A stretch of DNA of 64,000 nucleotides from Telluria mixta. GTDB taxonomy: Bacteria; Pseudomonadota; Gammaproteobacteria; Burkholderiales; Burkholderiaceae_D. How positions within the stretch are numbered: the first letter of the stretch is position 1; each line of letters starts with the position of its first letter. The stretch spans positions 1,736,001 through 1,800,000 of the forward strand of contig NZ_CP119520.1 in NCBI RefSeq assembly GCF_029223865.1. The letters run 5' to 3'. A program made the translations under genes and the position numbers. Of this stretch, positions 1 through 8,644 are shown in pieces. Under the pieces are notes generated by a model that was given only the letters and a program-made list of their open reading frames with translations, did no database searches and was not told where the DNA came from.

Positions 1-1778
1 CTCGTCGGTGACGACGATGATCGGTTTGACGCCTTCGGCCGCGAGCTGGCGGCTGATCTTGGCCGGATCGAGCGGGCCGTCGACGACCTGGCCTCCCGTC
101 ATCGCGACGGCGTCGTTGTACAGGATTTTATAAGTGATGTTGACCTTGGCCGCGACCGACGCGCGGATCGCCAGCACGCCCGAGTGGTAATAGGTGCCGT
201 CGCCGAGGTTCGCGAACACGTGCTTCTCGCCCGTGAACGGCGCCTGGCCGATCCACGTGACGCCCTCTCCGCCCATGTGCGTGAACGTGGACGTCTCGCG
301 GTCCATCCACAGCACCATGTAGTGGCAACCGATGCCGGCCATCGCGCGCGACCCTTCCGGCACTTTCGTCGAGCTGTTGTGCGGGCAGCCGGAGCAAAAA
401 TAGGGGATGCGGTCCGTTTCCGGATTCGCCTTCGGGATGTTTTTGAGGATCAGTTCCTTCGCTTCGAGGAAGGCGATGCGTTCTTTCACGCGCTCCGCGA
501 CGGGGTGGCCGGCGCAGTAGTGCGAGATGCGCGACGCGATCGCGCGCGCGACCTGCGCCGGGTTCAGCTCGTAGTTCGCCGACAGCAGCCAGTCGCCCTG
601 GCCGGAGCGGTTCTTGACGCTCCACTCGCCGGCGTCGTCGAACTTGCCGACGACGCGCGGACGTTCGCCGTCCGGCAGGTTGTACAGCTCTTCCTTCAGC
701 GCGTATTCCAGCACTTGCCGCTTTTCCTCGACGACGAGGATCTCGTCCAGGCCGCGCGCGAATTCGTGCACGCCGACGGAGTCGAGCGGCCACGTCATGC
801 CGACCTTGTAGACGCGCAGGCCGATGTCGCGCGCGGCCTGCTCGTCGATGCCGAGATCCGCCAGCGCCTGGCGCGTGTCGAGGTAGGATTTACCGGCGGT
901 GATGATGCCGATCTTGGGCTGGGGGCTGTCCCAGATGATCTGGTTGAGCTTGTTGGCGCGCGCATAGGCCAGCGCGGCATACCACTTGTAGTGGTTCATG
1001 CGCACTTCCTGGTCCAGCACGGCGTCCGGCCAGCGGATATTCAGGCCGCCCTGCGGCATCTCGAAGTCGGTCGGCAGGATCGTCTGCACGCGGTCCGGAT
1101 CGAGGTCGACGACGGCGCCCGATTCGATGATGTCGGTCACGCATTTCATCGACACCCACAGGCCGCTGTAGCGGCTCATCGCCCACGCATGCAGGCCGTA
1201 GTCGATATATTCCTGCACGGACGACGGGTACAGCACGGGGATGCCGCAGTGATGCAGGATATGGTCGGACTGGTGCGCCGTCGACGACGATTTCGCCGCA
1301 TGGTCGTCGCCCGCCAGCACGAGCACGCCGCCGTTCTTCGCGGAGCCCGCGTTGTTGCCGTGTTTAAAAACGTCGCCGCAGCGGTCCACGCCTGGACCCT
1401 TGCCGTACCACATGGCGAACACGCCGTCGTACTTCGCATCCTTGAACAGGTTGGTCTGCTGCGTGCCCCAGACGGCCGTCGCCGCGAGGTCTTCGTTCAT
1501 GCCGGGGTGGAAGTGGACGTGGTGCGATTCCAGGTGTTTCTTTGCCTTCCACGCGGTCTGGTCGACCTGGGTGACGGGCGAGCCGCGGTAGCCGGTGATG
1601 TAGCCCGCCGTGTTCAGGCCCACCTTCAGGTCGCGTTCGCGCTGCAGCATCGGCAGGCGGATCAGCGCCTGGGTGCCGGTCATGAAGGCGCGGCCGCGCT
1701 CGAGCGTCCATTTGTCGTCGAGCGTGATCTCGTGCGGGGGTAGCGGTTCCAGCTGGCTGCGGTCCAGGGGGCGTTCAT
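1..1778 (-). CDS. Indolepyruvate ferredoxin oxidoreductase, fused, N-terminal part (truncated by window edge)
   Basis: The reading frame runs from an ATG at 1778 off the left edge of the window, giving about 592 residues; fused enzymes of this family are usually near 1150-1200. The family oxidatively decarboxylates arylpyruvates (from transamination of aromatic amino acids) to acyl-CoA with ferredoxin as acceptor, in the cytoplasm. Visible are an N-terminal pyrimidine-binding region (GYITGYRGSPVTQVD, PGMNEDLAATAVWG, MWYGKGPGVDR), a FCSGCPHN motif near residue 462 and the thiamine-diphosphate motif LGDGTYYHSG near residue 525. The ferredoxin-like gamma part would lie outside the window. It is divergent from an Lrp/AsnC regulator, a frequent partner of amino-acid catabolic genes. 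Family assignment is firm; substrate preference is inferred. Confidence 0.9.
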
Positions 1779-1877
1779 GCGTGTCTCCGATTATGTTTGT
1801 CGTGTTTCGGTTCGGGCCAGTATAGACCTGTGTCACAAGCATTAAATTTCAATGAATTCCCCCCGTCAGACGATTTG

Positions 1878-1892
1878 CGCAATAAAATTGCG
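1878..1892. promoter_or_regulatory. 15-bp palindrome, candidate Lrp/AsnC-type operator
   Basis: CGCAAT-AAA-ATTGCG is a perfect inverted repeat with an AT-rich centre. It lies 26 bases upstream of the Lrp-family start codon, in the 140-base control region shared with the divergent oxidoreductase gene. Length and AT-rich centre fit the Lrp/AsnC operator style. The centre also contains TAAAAT, which could serve as a -10 element, so binding would autorepress. Binding is inferred. Confidence 0.5.
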
Positions 1893-1918
1893 ACGTACGC
1901 GAGTCCCGTGGAGAATTC

Positions 1919-2419
1919 ATGTCAAAAATCGAGCTGGATAAAACCGATCGCAAAATCCTGGCGATCCTGCAGTCGGATGGCCGCCTGTCGAACCAGGACG
2001 TGGCCGAGCGCGTCAGCCTGTCGCCGTCGCCCTGCCTGCGCCGCATCAAGCGGCTGGAAGAGGCAGGTGTCATCCGGCAATACGTCGCCCTGCTCGATCC
2101 CGACAAGCTGGGCCTGGGCCTGCTGGCCTATGTGAATGTCCGTCTGGAAAAGCACAGCGAAGGCGCGGCGAACGCGCGCGTGCCGGCCACGTCGCCGCGC
2201 TTTGAATTTGCCCAGGCCGTGTCGACCTGGCCGGAAGTGGTGGCCTGCTATGCGATGACGGGGGAGATGGATTTCCTGCTGCGCGTGCACGTGGAAGACA
2301 TGGACCACTTCTCGCGCTTCATGATGAGCACCCTGCTGCGCCACCCGGCCGTGCTGGACGTCAAGTCGAGCTTCGCCCTGCAGCGGATCAAGGAAACGAC
2401 GGCGCTGCCCATCGTTTGA
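1919..2419 (+). CDS. Lrp/AsnC family transcriptional regulator
   Basis: This 166-residue protein has the family layout. An N-terminal winged helix-turn-helix (residues about 5-65; LDKTDRKILAILQSDGR, LSPSPCLRRIKRLEEAGVI) is followed by a C-terminal RAM-type alpha/beta effector domain (about 70-155; MTGEMDFLLRVHVEDMDHF). Such proteins form dimers to octamers and respond to amino acids. The start is ATG after GTGGAGAATTC, which carries a GGAG ribosome site. Divergent orientation to the indolepyruvate oxidoreductase suggests it controls that gene in response to an aromatic amino acid or its keto acid. A palindrome just upstream suggests autoregulation. It lies close to Lrp itself in length; the specific effector cannot be read. 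Confidence 0.93.
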   Translation: MSKIELDKTDRKILAILQSDGRLSNQDVAERVSLSPSPCLRRIKRLEEAGVIRQYVALLDPDKLGLGLLAYVNVRLEKHSEGAANARVPATSPRFEFAQAVSTWPEVVACYAMTGEMDFLLRVHVEDMDHFSRFMMSTLLRHPAVLDVKSSFALQRIKETTALPIV

Positions 2420-2571
2420 GGCTGTTTAGTAATAAGCACGAAACTCGATGGCCGATGCGCGCGTGCGTTTGACCCGACGCGGCAGTATCGCTAATCTCGA
2501 TCTGGTCTCGGTCCGACCGCCGCTTCAGGGAGCGGCCGGATCGTCTCCAGCCGGGGTGGTCCGGCTCTCTT

Positions 2572-2613
2572 TCCGATGCACCGGGCAGATGCCCGGTCCG
2601 TCGGATTTTTTTT
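2572..2613 (+). terminator. Rho-independent terminator downstream of the Lrp-family gene
   Basis: The stem ACCGGGC / GCCCGGT with loop AGAT is extended by outer arms TCCGATG / CGTCGGA (one wobble) and followed directly by eight T residues on the plus strand. It lies about 150 bases after the regulator stop and a few bases from the convergent esterase stop, so it separates the two convergent units. No T-tract exists for the minus strand. Confidence 0.85.
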
Positions 2614-2616
2614 GGC

Positions 2617-3666
2617 CTACCAGCCGGTGATGCGCCGCAGTTGCGGCAGCAGTTCGGCCGCCATGACCGCATGCTGCGCCGTCGTCGGATGGCCGTTGAC
2701 GGCGTCACCGGGCTGGTACGTCACCGGTGCGAGCAGGTGCACGCGTTTGTCGCCCACCCGCGCCATTGCCTCCTTGAGATAGCCGATCAGCGCCGCCTTC
2801 TTGTCGCCATCCAGCAGCACGCCTTCCGTCAGCGCGATCTGCGCATGCGGATGGTCGCGCAGCACGCGGCGCAGCAAGGCCGTGTACGTGTCGACATAGG
2901 CCGCGCGTTCCGGAATGCCGGGATTGAAATCATTGGTGCCGATCGCGATGACGATCAGGTCCGGGGCGTAATCGGCCTGGTTCCACGGCACCGGCTGCGC
3001 GGCATCGGCGATGGCGAGATCGTAGAACGCGGGCAGCTGGAACTCGTCGGTGCGGTTGTTCCAGCTGCGCACCAGCCCCCGGCCGCCGTAGCAGACCAGC
3101 TGCACCTGCGCGTCGAGGGCGCGCGCGGCCAGCATGCCGTAGGACAGGCGCGGGTTCGACCATTCGGGCATGTCCTTCTCGTCGGCGCCCCGTTCCATGA
3201 CGGCGCCGCAGGTCACGGAATCGCCCAGCACGAGCAGGCGCCGCGCCGGCAGCGCGGGCGCCGCGAGGAACGTGCCGTCGGACGTGAAGCGCGCGATGGA
3301 CGGCACGCCCAGCCACGTCTCGCCGCGGTGCACGAGTTCCACCTTGTGCGGGCCGGGCGCCGCGCCCTTGAACACATCGTAGCGTGTCATCTGCGGTGCC
3401 AGGCGCAGCGTGCCCGCAGGCTTGCCGTCCACGATCACGTCGACGAGACTGCGGGACCCGCCCGCGGCATCGACGGCGAGCCGCGTGCCGTCGACGGCCA
3501 GCAGCAAGGTCACGCCGGCATAGCCGAAGCGCACCGTGCCGTCGTCGCCGGCGACCGTGCGGCCCATGCGGGTCACGTGGCTGTCGCTCGCCGTGATGGT
3601 CTGTTCGGCCGCCGCGCCGGCCGCGCACAATGCCAGCAACACGGCGATCAGCGGCCGGCGCATCAT
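2617..3666 (-). CDS. CE2-like SGNH carbohydrate esterase (acetyl-mannan/xylan deacetylase)
   Basis: The 349-residue protein has a signal peptide (MMRRPLIAVLLALCAAGAAA), an N-terminal beta-sandwich-like region (about 25-135) and an SGNH hydrolase domain. The serine block is LGDSVTCG near residue 146, the oxyanion block GTNDF near 243 and a C-terminal NGHPT histidine near 325. This two-domain order is typical of carbohydrate esterase family 2, whose members remove acetyl groups from hemicellulose in the periplasm or outside the cell. The start ATG overlaps the TGA of the upstream alpha-galactosidase (ATGA), so it is the last gene of the glycosidase operon and is probably translationally coupled. 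That context points to acetylated galactoglucomannan as substrate. CE2 assignment is by motif and domain order only. Confidence 0.8.
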   Translation of the reverse strand: MMRRPLIAVLLALCAAGAAAEQTITASDSHVTRMGRTVAGDDGTVRFGYAGVTLLLAVDGTRLAVDAAGGSRSLVDVIVDGKPAGTLRLAPQMTRYDVFKGAAPGPHKVELVHRGETWLGVPSIARFTSDGTFLAAPALPARRLLVLGDSVTCGAVMERGADEKDMPEWSNPRLSYGMLAARALDAQVQLVCYGGRGLVRSWNNRTDEFQLPAFYDLAIADAAQPVPWNQADYAPDLIVIAIGTNDFNPGIPERAAYVDTYTALLRRVLRDHPHAQIALTEGVLLDGDKKAALIGYLKEAMARVGDKRVHLLAPVTYQPGDAVNGHPTTAQHAVMAAELLPQLRRITGW

Positions 3667-4877
3667 GCCCCCTTCTTCAGGCGCAGCAGCAGCACGCCGT
3701 GCGACGGCACGGTCGCATCGAGACGTTTGCTCGTGTCGCCCGTCTTGCCGGTCCACGCATCCGTCCACTGCCAGGTGGCCTTCTTGAAGTCGACTTCGCG
3801 CTTGGAGAGATCGTCGGCGATGGCGTTCTGCTTCCAGTCATAGTGCAGCGGCAGCGCAGATTCGCCGCGGTTCAGCACCATGAAGGCCCATTCGTCGTTG
3901 GCGAGCGGCTTGGCCCACAGTTCGACGGGGCCCTGCTTCCAGAAGCGCAGCGCCGGCACGCCCAGCGGGTCCTGGTTGAGGGCGATGACGTCGCGGCGGC
4001 CGATGATTTTCTTGACCGAGTCCGGCATCGAACGCAGGTCGTTGCCGAGGATGAGCGGCGAGTTCAGCATGGCCCAGATCGAGAAGTGCGCGCGGTCCTC
4101 GTCTTCCGTCATGCCCATGCCGACTTCCAGCATGTCCATGTCGTTCCAGTGGCCCGGCCCCGCGTACTTGCGCAGACCCGCCTGCATGTCGAGGATGCGC
4201 ATCACGCCCCATGCGGACCACGAGCCTGCGCTCTTTTCGCAATCCCAGCACGGGTAGATGTCGCCCGTCGTGCGCCACGAGTGGCCGACGTCGGCCCCCC
4301 ATTCCCACGGCTTGTTGTCGCCCCATTCGCACATGCTGAACAGGATCGGGCGGTTGGCGGCGCGGATCGCGTCGCGCATCGTCGTGTAGGCGCCGACGGC
4401 GTTCAGGCCCTTGGTCTCGCACCAGTCGTATTTCAGGTAATCGATGCCCCAGGCGGCATACGTCTTCGCATCCTGGTATTCGTGGCCGCGGCTGCCGGGA
4501 CGGCCGCCGCACGTCTTGTCGCCGGCGTCCGAATAGATGCCCAGCTTCAGGCCGCGCGCATGCACGTAGTCGGACAGGGCCTTCATCCCGGACGGGAAGC
4601 GCTGCGGGTCCGCCTGGATGTTGCCGTTCCCGTCGCGCGCGCCGTGCCAGCAGTCGTCGATGTTGATGTACTGGTAGCCCGCATCCTTCAGGCCCAGCTT
4701 GACCATCGCGTCGGCCGTCTCGCGGATCAGTTTTTCATCGATATCGCAGGCGAACTTATTCCAGCTGTTCCAGCCCATCTGCGGCGTGGCCGCGAGGCCG
4801 TCGAATTTCTGCGCCCAGGCCGCGACCGGGGACGCCGCGATGGTGGCGGCGAGGATCAGGGAGGCACACCGTTTCAC
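3663..4877 (-). CDS. GH27 alpha-galactosidase
   Basis: The 404-residue protein carries a Sec signal peptide ending near AWAQ (residue 22). The GH27 barrel begins with TPQMGWNSWNKFACDI and contains NIDDCWHG and GIYSDAG. The catalytic nucleophile aspartate is in DYLKYDWCE (near residue 151) and the acid/base aspartate in SWRTTGDIYPCWDC (near 205). A short beta-sandwich follows from about residue 310. The family releases alpha-1,6-linked galactose, as found on galactomannan side chains. The start codon is GTG, sharing one base with the TAG of the upstream mannanase gene (TAGTG) and preceded by GGAGC. The product is probably exported. Function is confident; polymer specificity comes from context. 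Confidence 0.93.
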   Translation of the reverse strand: MKRCASLILAATIAASPVAAWAQKFDGLAATPQMGWNSWNKFACDIDEKLIRETADAMVKLGLKDAGYQYINIDDCWHGARDGNGNIQADPQRFPSGMKALSDYVHARGLKLGIYSDAGDKTCGGRPGSRGHEYQDAKTYAAWGIDYLKYDWCETKGLNAVGAYTTMRDAIRAANRPILFSMCEWGDNKPWEWGADVGHSWRTTGDIYPCWDCEKSAGSWSAWGVMRILDMQAGLRKYAGPGHWNDMDMLEVGMGMTEDEDRAHFSIWAMLNSPLILGNDLRSMPDSVKKIIGRRDVIALNQDPLGVPALRFWKQGPVELWAKPLANDEWAFMVLNRGESALPLHYDWKQNAIADDLSKREVDFKKATWQWTDAWTGKTGDTSKRLDATVPSHGVLLLRLKKGA

Positions 4878-6193
4878 TATTTTGCTCCAATCGTCTTCAG
4901 GCGTTTATCGTGGTCCGCGATCAACTTGAGCGAGCTGGCATCGCTGTCGAACACGGAATAAAGGCCCTGCTCTTCCTGCGGCGGATCGCCGACGAAATCG
5001 TTACCCGGCTTCCACCAGTAATCCGCATTGGCCGCGCGCCCCGCACCGCCCCACGCCCAGAAGTTCCAGCCGGCGACCGGATCGCCCGCTGCCGCGCGCT
5101 TCTCCAGGGTCGTGAAGACTTCGTCGTAGAAGCGGTCGCGCACCTTGGTCGAGGCCTTGATGTCGAAGGAGCCGCCGTCGCGGTTCAGGCCGAACTCCTC
5201 CAGCACGATCGGCTTGCCGAGCTTCTTCGCATAGTCGACGTGCACGTTCAGGTAGTGGCTGGCCTTCTCCATCATGCCGTTCCACGTGGCGTCGGGCTTC
5301 TTCGGATCGAACCAGCCCCAGTTCGTCGGCCACAGGTGGTACGTCAGGTAGGCGATGTCCGGCGTGCGATGCGCATCGAGGTACAGCTGCGCATCCTGCG
5401 CGGAACCGGCCAGGCCCTCGCTGCCCGTGCTGACCATGTGGTGGCCATCGAGCGAGCGGATGTAGTGGGCGGTATCCGCGATCCACTTCACGTACGTCGC
5501 CTTTTCCTGCGGCGTGGATTTGCTGTTGCCGGGGCGCGGCTCGTTCGCGAGCTGCCACGACAGGATCGTCGGGTCGTCGCGGTACGGTTTTTTCGTCACC
5601 GTGTTCGTGCGCTGGACGATCTTCGTGATCACGTTGCGGTATTCGGCCTGGGCGCGTGCGTTCGTGTAGAACGTCGCGTTTTCGGCCATGTAGCGTTCGT
5701 AGTCCTTGCTCACGTTGGGATCGTGCGCGGGCGAGCCGGTGAACCAGTTCAGGTACTGGGTCATCCCGCCGGACCACTGCCAGAAGTTATTTAAGTAGAG
5801 CACGGCCGTCATGTCGCGCTTCGCCAGTTCGGCCATCATGAAGTCCAGGCCTTGCAGCAGCTGCTCGTCGTACTGCCCGGGCGCGCTCGTCGTGGCGGGG
5901 CTGACGGCACTCTTCATCGCCGTCTTCTCCGACACGGCCAGCACGCGCACGTTGTTGATGCCGAGCGCCTTCATGCGGTCCAGCTCCTTGACGAGGCGGG
6001 CGCGCTGCCCGACACCCGTCGGCGCGCCAAGATAGCCGCCATACCAGAAGTTCGCACCGGCGATCATGTAGCGCTGGCCGTTGCGTTCGAAATGGCTGTC
6101 CTTGACGGCCACGAAGCCGTTGTTGTCTGCGTGGGCCGCATTGGCCACCAACAGGGCGGCGGCCAGAGCGATGTTGCCGAACTTGCGTTGCAT
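4877..6193 (-). CDS. GH5 family glycosidase, probable endo-beta-1,4-mannanase
   Basis: This 438-residue protein starts at ATG with GAGGAG twelve bases upstream and has a signal peptide ending near ANAAHA. It has the GH5 (subfamily 7 type) mannanase pattern: an N-terminal strand with the GANFWYGGYLG motif, the acid/base glutamate in SWQLANEPRPG (near residue 217) and the nucleophile glutamate in IVLEEFGLNRDGG (near 330). GH5_7 enzymes cut internal beta-1,4-mannosidic bonds in mannans. It sits between a GH3 enzyme and a GH27 alpha-galactosidase in one operon, which strongly favours galacto(gluco)mannan as substrate. A cellulase or other GH5 activity is the main alternative. A longer start 27 bases upstream has no better ribosome site. 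Confidence 0.85.
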   Translation of the reverse strand: MQRKFGNIALAAALLVANAAHADNNGFVAVKDSHFERNGQRYMIAGANFWYGGYLGAPTGVGQRARLVKELDRMKALGINNVRVLAVSEKTAMKSAVSPATTSAPGQYDEQLLQGLDFMMAELAKRDMTAVLYLNNFWQWSGGMTQYLNWFTGSPAHDPNVSKDYERYMAENATFYTNARAQAEYRNVITKIVQRTNTVTKKPYRDDPTILSWQLANEPRPGNSKSTPQEKATYVKWIADTAHYIRSLDGHHMVSTGSEGLAGSAQDAQLYLDAHRTPDIAYLTYHLWPTNWGWFDPKKPDATWNGMMEKASHYLNVHVDYAKKLGKPIVLEEFGLNRDGGSFDIKASTKVRDRFYDEVFTTLEKRAAAGDPVAGWNFWAWGGAGRAANADYWWKPGNDFVGDPPQEEQGLYSVFDSDASSLKLIADHDKRLKTIGAK

Positions 6194-6244
6194 GGTCGTA
6201 GTCTCCTCGCACTCCTTCATGGGAGCGTCGTTGTGGGATCATGC

Positions 6245-6268
6245 GCCGCCCACCGGGCGGTGGGCGGC
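6245..6268 (-). other. Intercistronic hairpin between GH3 and GH5 genes
   Basis: GCCGCCCACC / GGTGGGCGGC forms a perfect 10-bp stem with a 4-base loop. No T-tract follows on the minus strand, so it is more likely an mRNA-stabilising or processing hairpin inside the operon than a full terminator. Confidence 0.6.
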
Positions 6269-6280
6269 AGGGGGGGTGAT

Positions 6281-6316
6281 GCTTACTTGCGTGCTTACTT
6301 GCGTGCTTACTTGCGC
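6281..6316 (-). repeat. Three tandem copies of a 12-bp unit spanning the GH3 stop codon
   Basis: On the plus strand the unit GCTTACTTGCGT occurs three times head to tail, the last with one change (final C). Read on the minus strand, each copy encodes Arg-Lys-stop, so the stop codon of the GH3 gene is present three times in the same frame. This looks like slippage duplication of the gene end. Confidence 0.95.
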
Positions 6317-8550
6317 TGGCGGCCGCGCACGTCCAGCGTGGACGCCGGCAGGTCGACCGTCACGCTGGTCGCGTTCTTGCCTGCGGCGTCTTCGGCCAGC
6401 ACGAGCTTGTACTTGCCCTTGGCGATGCGCCAGGTCTTGCTCTTCTCGTCGAACAGGCCGAGGATGCGCGGCTCGACGACGACGTCGACTTCCTTCGACT
6501 CGCCCGGCTGCAGCGCGACCTTGTCCCAGCCGGCCAGGCGCTTCGGCGCTTCCCACTTGGCCGCCAGCGGCGAGATATACACCTGCGGCACGTCCTTGCC
6601 GGCGACGTTGCCCGTGTTCGTGACCTTGAAGCGCACGTGCAGGCGGCCGTCCTTGACCTGGCTCGCCAGGCCCGAGTACGAGAACGTCGTGTACGACAGG
6701 CCGTGGCCGAACGGGAACAGCGGGGTCAGGCCCTTCTGGTCGAACCATTTATAGCCGACGGCCGCGCCTTCCTTCGTGTAATCGACGGTGAAGCGCTGCT
6801 CCGGCTGTTTCGGATCGCCGTCCAGCGTCGGACGCGGCAGCTGCTGCTCGGAGACCGGGAACGTGGCCGGCAGGTGGCCGGACGGATTCACGGCGCCGAA
6901 CAGCACGCGCGCGATCGCTTCGCCGCCGCTCGTGCCCGGGTACCATGCTTCCAGCACGGCCGGGGTTTTCGATACCCACGGCATGGCGACGGGACCGCCC
7001 GTCTCCAGCACGACGACGGTGCGCGGATTGGCGCCGGCCACGTTGTCGATCAGCGTATCCTGGTTGTCCGGCAGCGCCAGCGACGTCGCGTCGTTCGCCT
7101 CGCCGATCCACTGCGTCGCGAACACGAGCGCGACGTCGGCCTGCGCGGCCACGCGTGCGGCGCGGGCCGGGTCGGTGCCGTTGTCGTACACGACCTTCGC
7201 ATTCGGCGCCAGCGCCTGAATGGCGCGCAGCGGCGACGACGGGTGGTACACGACCGGACCCGGCCAGACCTTCGGCTCCAGACCCGGCACGGCATTGCCG
7301 CCGATCGGGTACACCTGCGACGAGCCGCCGCCCGACAGCACGCCCACGTCGGCATGGCCGCCGATGATGGCAATGGTCTTCACGTCTTTCGACAGCGGCA
7401 GGACCTTGTTGTCATTCTTCAGCAGGACGATGCCCTCTTCCGCCGTCGCGCGGCTGACCGCGCCGTTCTTCGCGAAGTCGATCTTGCCGTCCTGCGCGAC
7501 CGGATTGTCGACGACGCCCTTGGCGAACATGGCGCGCACGACGCGCGTGGCCATGTCATCGAGGCGCGCTTCCGACACCCAGCCGTTCTTGACGGCTTCT
7601 TCCAGCGCGCCGCCGAAGTACGGCGACTTGTCGAATTCCTGGCCCGACTGGCGGTCCAGGCCATTGTTCGCAGCCTGCACGGTGCTGTGCGTCGCGCCCC
7701 AGTCGGACATCACGTAGCCCTTGAAGCCCCAGTCCTTCTTGAGCACTTCGTTCAGCAGGTAGTCGTTCTCGCACGCATAGGTGCCGAACACGCGGTTGTA
7801 CGAGCACATGACGGAACCGGCGTCCGACTGCTCCAGCGCCAGTTGCATCGCGAGCAGGTCGGACATGCGGGCCGCGGCCTTGTCGATGCGGACGTCGTGC
7901 TCGTTGCGGCCCGTCTCCTGGTCGTTCAGCGCGTAGTGCTTGACGGTCGAGATGACGTGGTTCGATTCGATGCCCTTGACGGCGTGGCCGACCATCGTGC
8001 CGGCCAGCAGCGGGTCTTCACCCGCGTATTCGAAGTTACGGCCGTTGCGCGGATCGCGCATCAGGTTCACGCCGCCGGCCAGCATCACGTTGAAGCCGGA
8101 CAGGCGCGCTTCCGAGCCGATCATCGCGCCGCCGGCATAGGCCACTTGCGGATCCCACGTCGACGCGGTGGCGAGGCCGGACGGCAGCTGCGTGCGCTCG
8201 CGCGGGGTCGGGGTGGCCTGGGTGGCGACGCCGAGGCCGGCGTCCGTTTCCAGCAGGTCCGGCAGGCCGAGGCGCGGGGTACCCGGCACGAAACCGGCCG
8301 AGAACGGGATCGCGCCCTTCGGCGGCGTGGTGCCCTTCGGGGCGAACGACGTGCCGAAATAGCCGAACACCCAGCGCAGTTTTTCTTCGCGGGTCATGGC
8401 CTTGACGGCGAGTTCGGCGCGCTTGTCGGCGCTCAGGGAACGGTCCAGCCACGGCTTCTGGGCCGGCGCGGCGGGTGCGTCGGCGGCGGTGGCGAACAGG
8501 GGGAAGGCGGCAGCCAGGGCGCCAACGAGGGTCAGTTGATTCAAACGCAT
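6307..8550 (-). CDS. GH3 family glycosidase (beta-glucosidase or beta-mannosidase type)
   Basis: The 747-residue protein has a signal peptide (MRLNQLTLVGALAAAFPLFATAADA) and full GH3 architecture. The N-terminal barrel (about 55-350) contains KHYALNDQETGRNEHDVR and the nucleophile aspartate in GYVMSDWGATHS (near residue 282). The alpha/beta sandwich domain (about 390-610) has LLKNDNKVLPL and WYPGTSGGEAIARVLFG, and a C-terminal fibronectin-III-like domain ends the protein. GH3 enzymes remove single beta-linked sugars from oligosaccharide ends. In this operon it would finish oligosaccharides made by the GH5 mannanase, releasing glucose or mannose. It is preceded by a hairpin after the transporter gene and ends in a triplicated stop. 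Exact sugar specificity cannot be read. Confidence 0.92.
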   Translation of the reverse strand: MRLNQLTLVGALAAAFPLFATAADAPAAPAQKPWLDRSLSADKRAELAVKAMTREEKLRWVFGYFGTSFAPKGTTPPKGAIPFSAGFVPGTPRLGLPDLLETDAGLGVATQATPTPRERTQLPSGLATASTWDPQVAYAGGAMIGSEARLSGFNVMLAGGVNLMRDPRNGRNFEYAGEDPLLAGTMVGHAVKGIESNHVISTVKHYALNDQETGRNEHDVRIDKAAARMSDLLAMQLALEQSDAGSVMCSYNRVFGTYACENDYLLNEVLKKDWGFKGYVMSDWGATHSTVQAANNGLDRQSGQEFDKSPYFGGALEEAVKNGWVSEARLDDMATRVVRAMFAKGVVDNPVAQDGKIDFAKNGAVSRATAEEGIVLLKNDNKVLPLSKDVKTIAIIGGHADVGVLSGGGSSQVYPIGGNAVPGLEPKVWPGPVVYHPSSPLRAIQALAPNAKVVYDNGTDPARAARVAAQADVALVFATQWIGEANDATSLALPDNQDTLIDNVAGANPRTVVVLETGGPVAMPWVSKTPAVLEAWYPGTSGGEAIARVLFGAVNPSGHLPATFPVSEQQLPRPTLDGDPKQPEQRFTVDYTKEGAAVGYKWFDQKGLTPLFPFGHGLSYTTFSYSGLASQVKDGRLHVRFKVTNTGNVAGKDVPQVYISPLAAKWEAPKRLAGWDKVALQPGESKEVDVVVEPRILGLFDEKSKTWRIAKGKYKLVLAEDAAGKNATSVTVDLPASTLDVRGRQRK

Positions 8551-8598
8551 GGGACGAGGCTCTCTTAGGGTACGGATCGTTATAGGTATGCGAAGCAA

Positions 8599-8627
8599 TG
8601 CCGCCGCGTGAGAACCACGCGGCGGCA
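8599..8627 (-). other. Strong hairpin between the sugar transporter and GH3 genes
   Basis: A 12-bp stem (TGCCGCCGCGTG / CACGCGGCGGCA) encloses a 5-base loop in the 94-base gap. The minus strand continues TTGCTTCG without a proper T-tract, so it may be a partial terminator or attenuator that lets the transporter be expressed above the downstream glycosidases. Confidence 0.6.
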
Positions 8628-8644
8628 ATTCTGGATCAAGCAGG

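Noticed and set aside
184..1743. Long plus-strand open frame opposite the indolepyruvate oxidoreductase gene
   Set aside because: It is antisense to a gene with clear family motifs, and its protein is Arg/Val/Ala-rich with no recognisable domain. High GC content makes such shadow frames common.
2426..2433. TGTTTAGTA just after the Lrp-family stop, resembling half of the GTTTAGT repeats
   Set aside because: The partner arm is missing and it lies between a stop codon and a terminator, so chance occurrence is the simpler explanation.
6637..8568. 643-codon plus-strand frame opposite the GH3 gene
   Set aside because: The minus strand carries all GH3 motifs and the catalytic aspartate; the opposite frame has low-complexity Arg/Val/Ala composition only.
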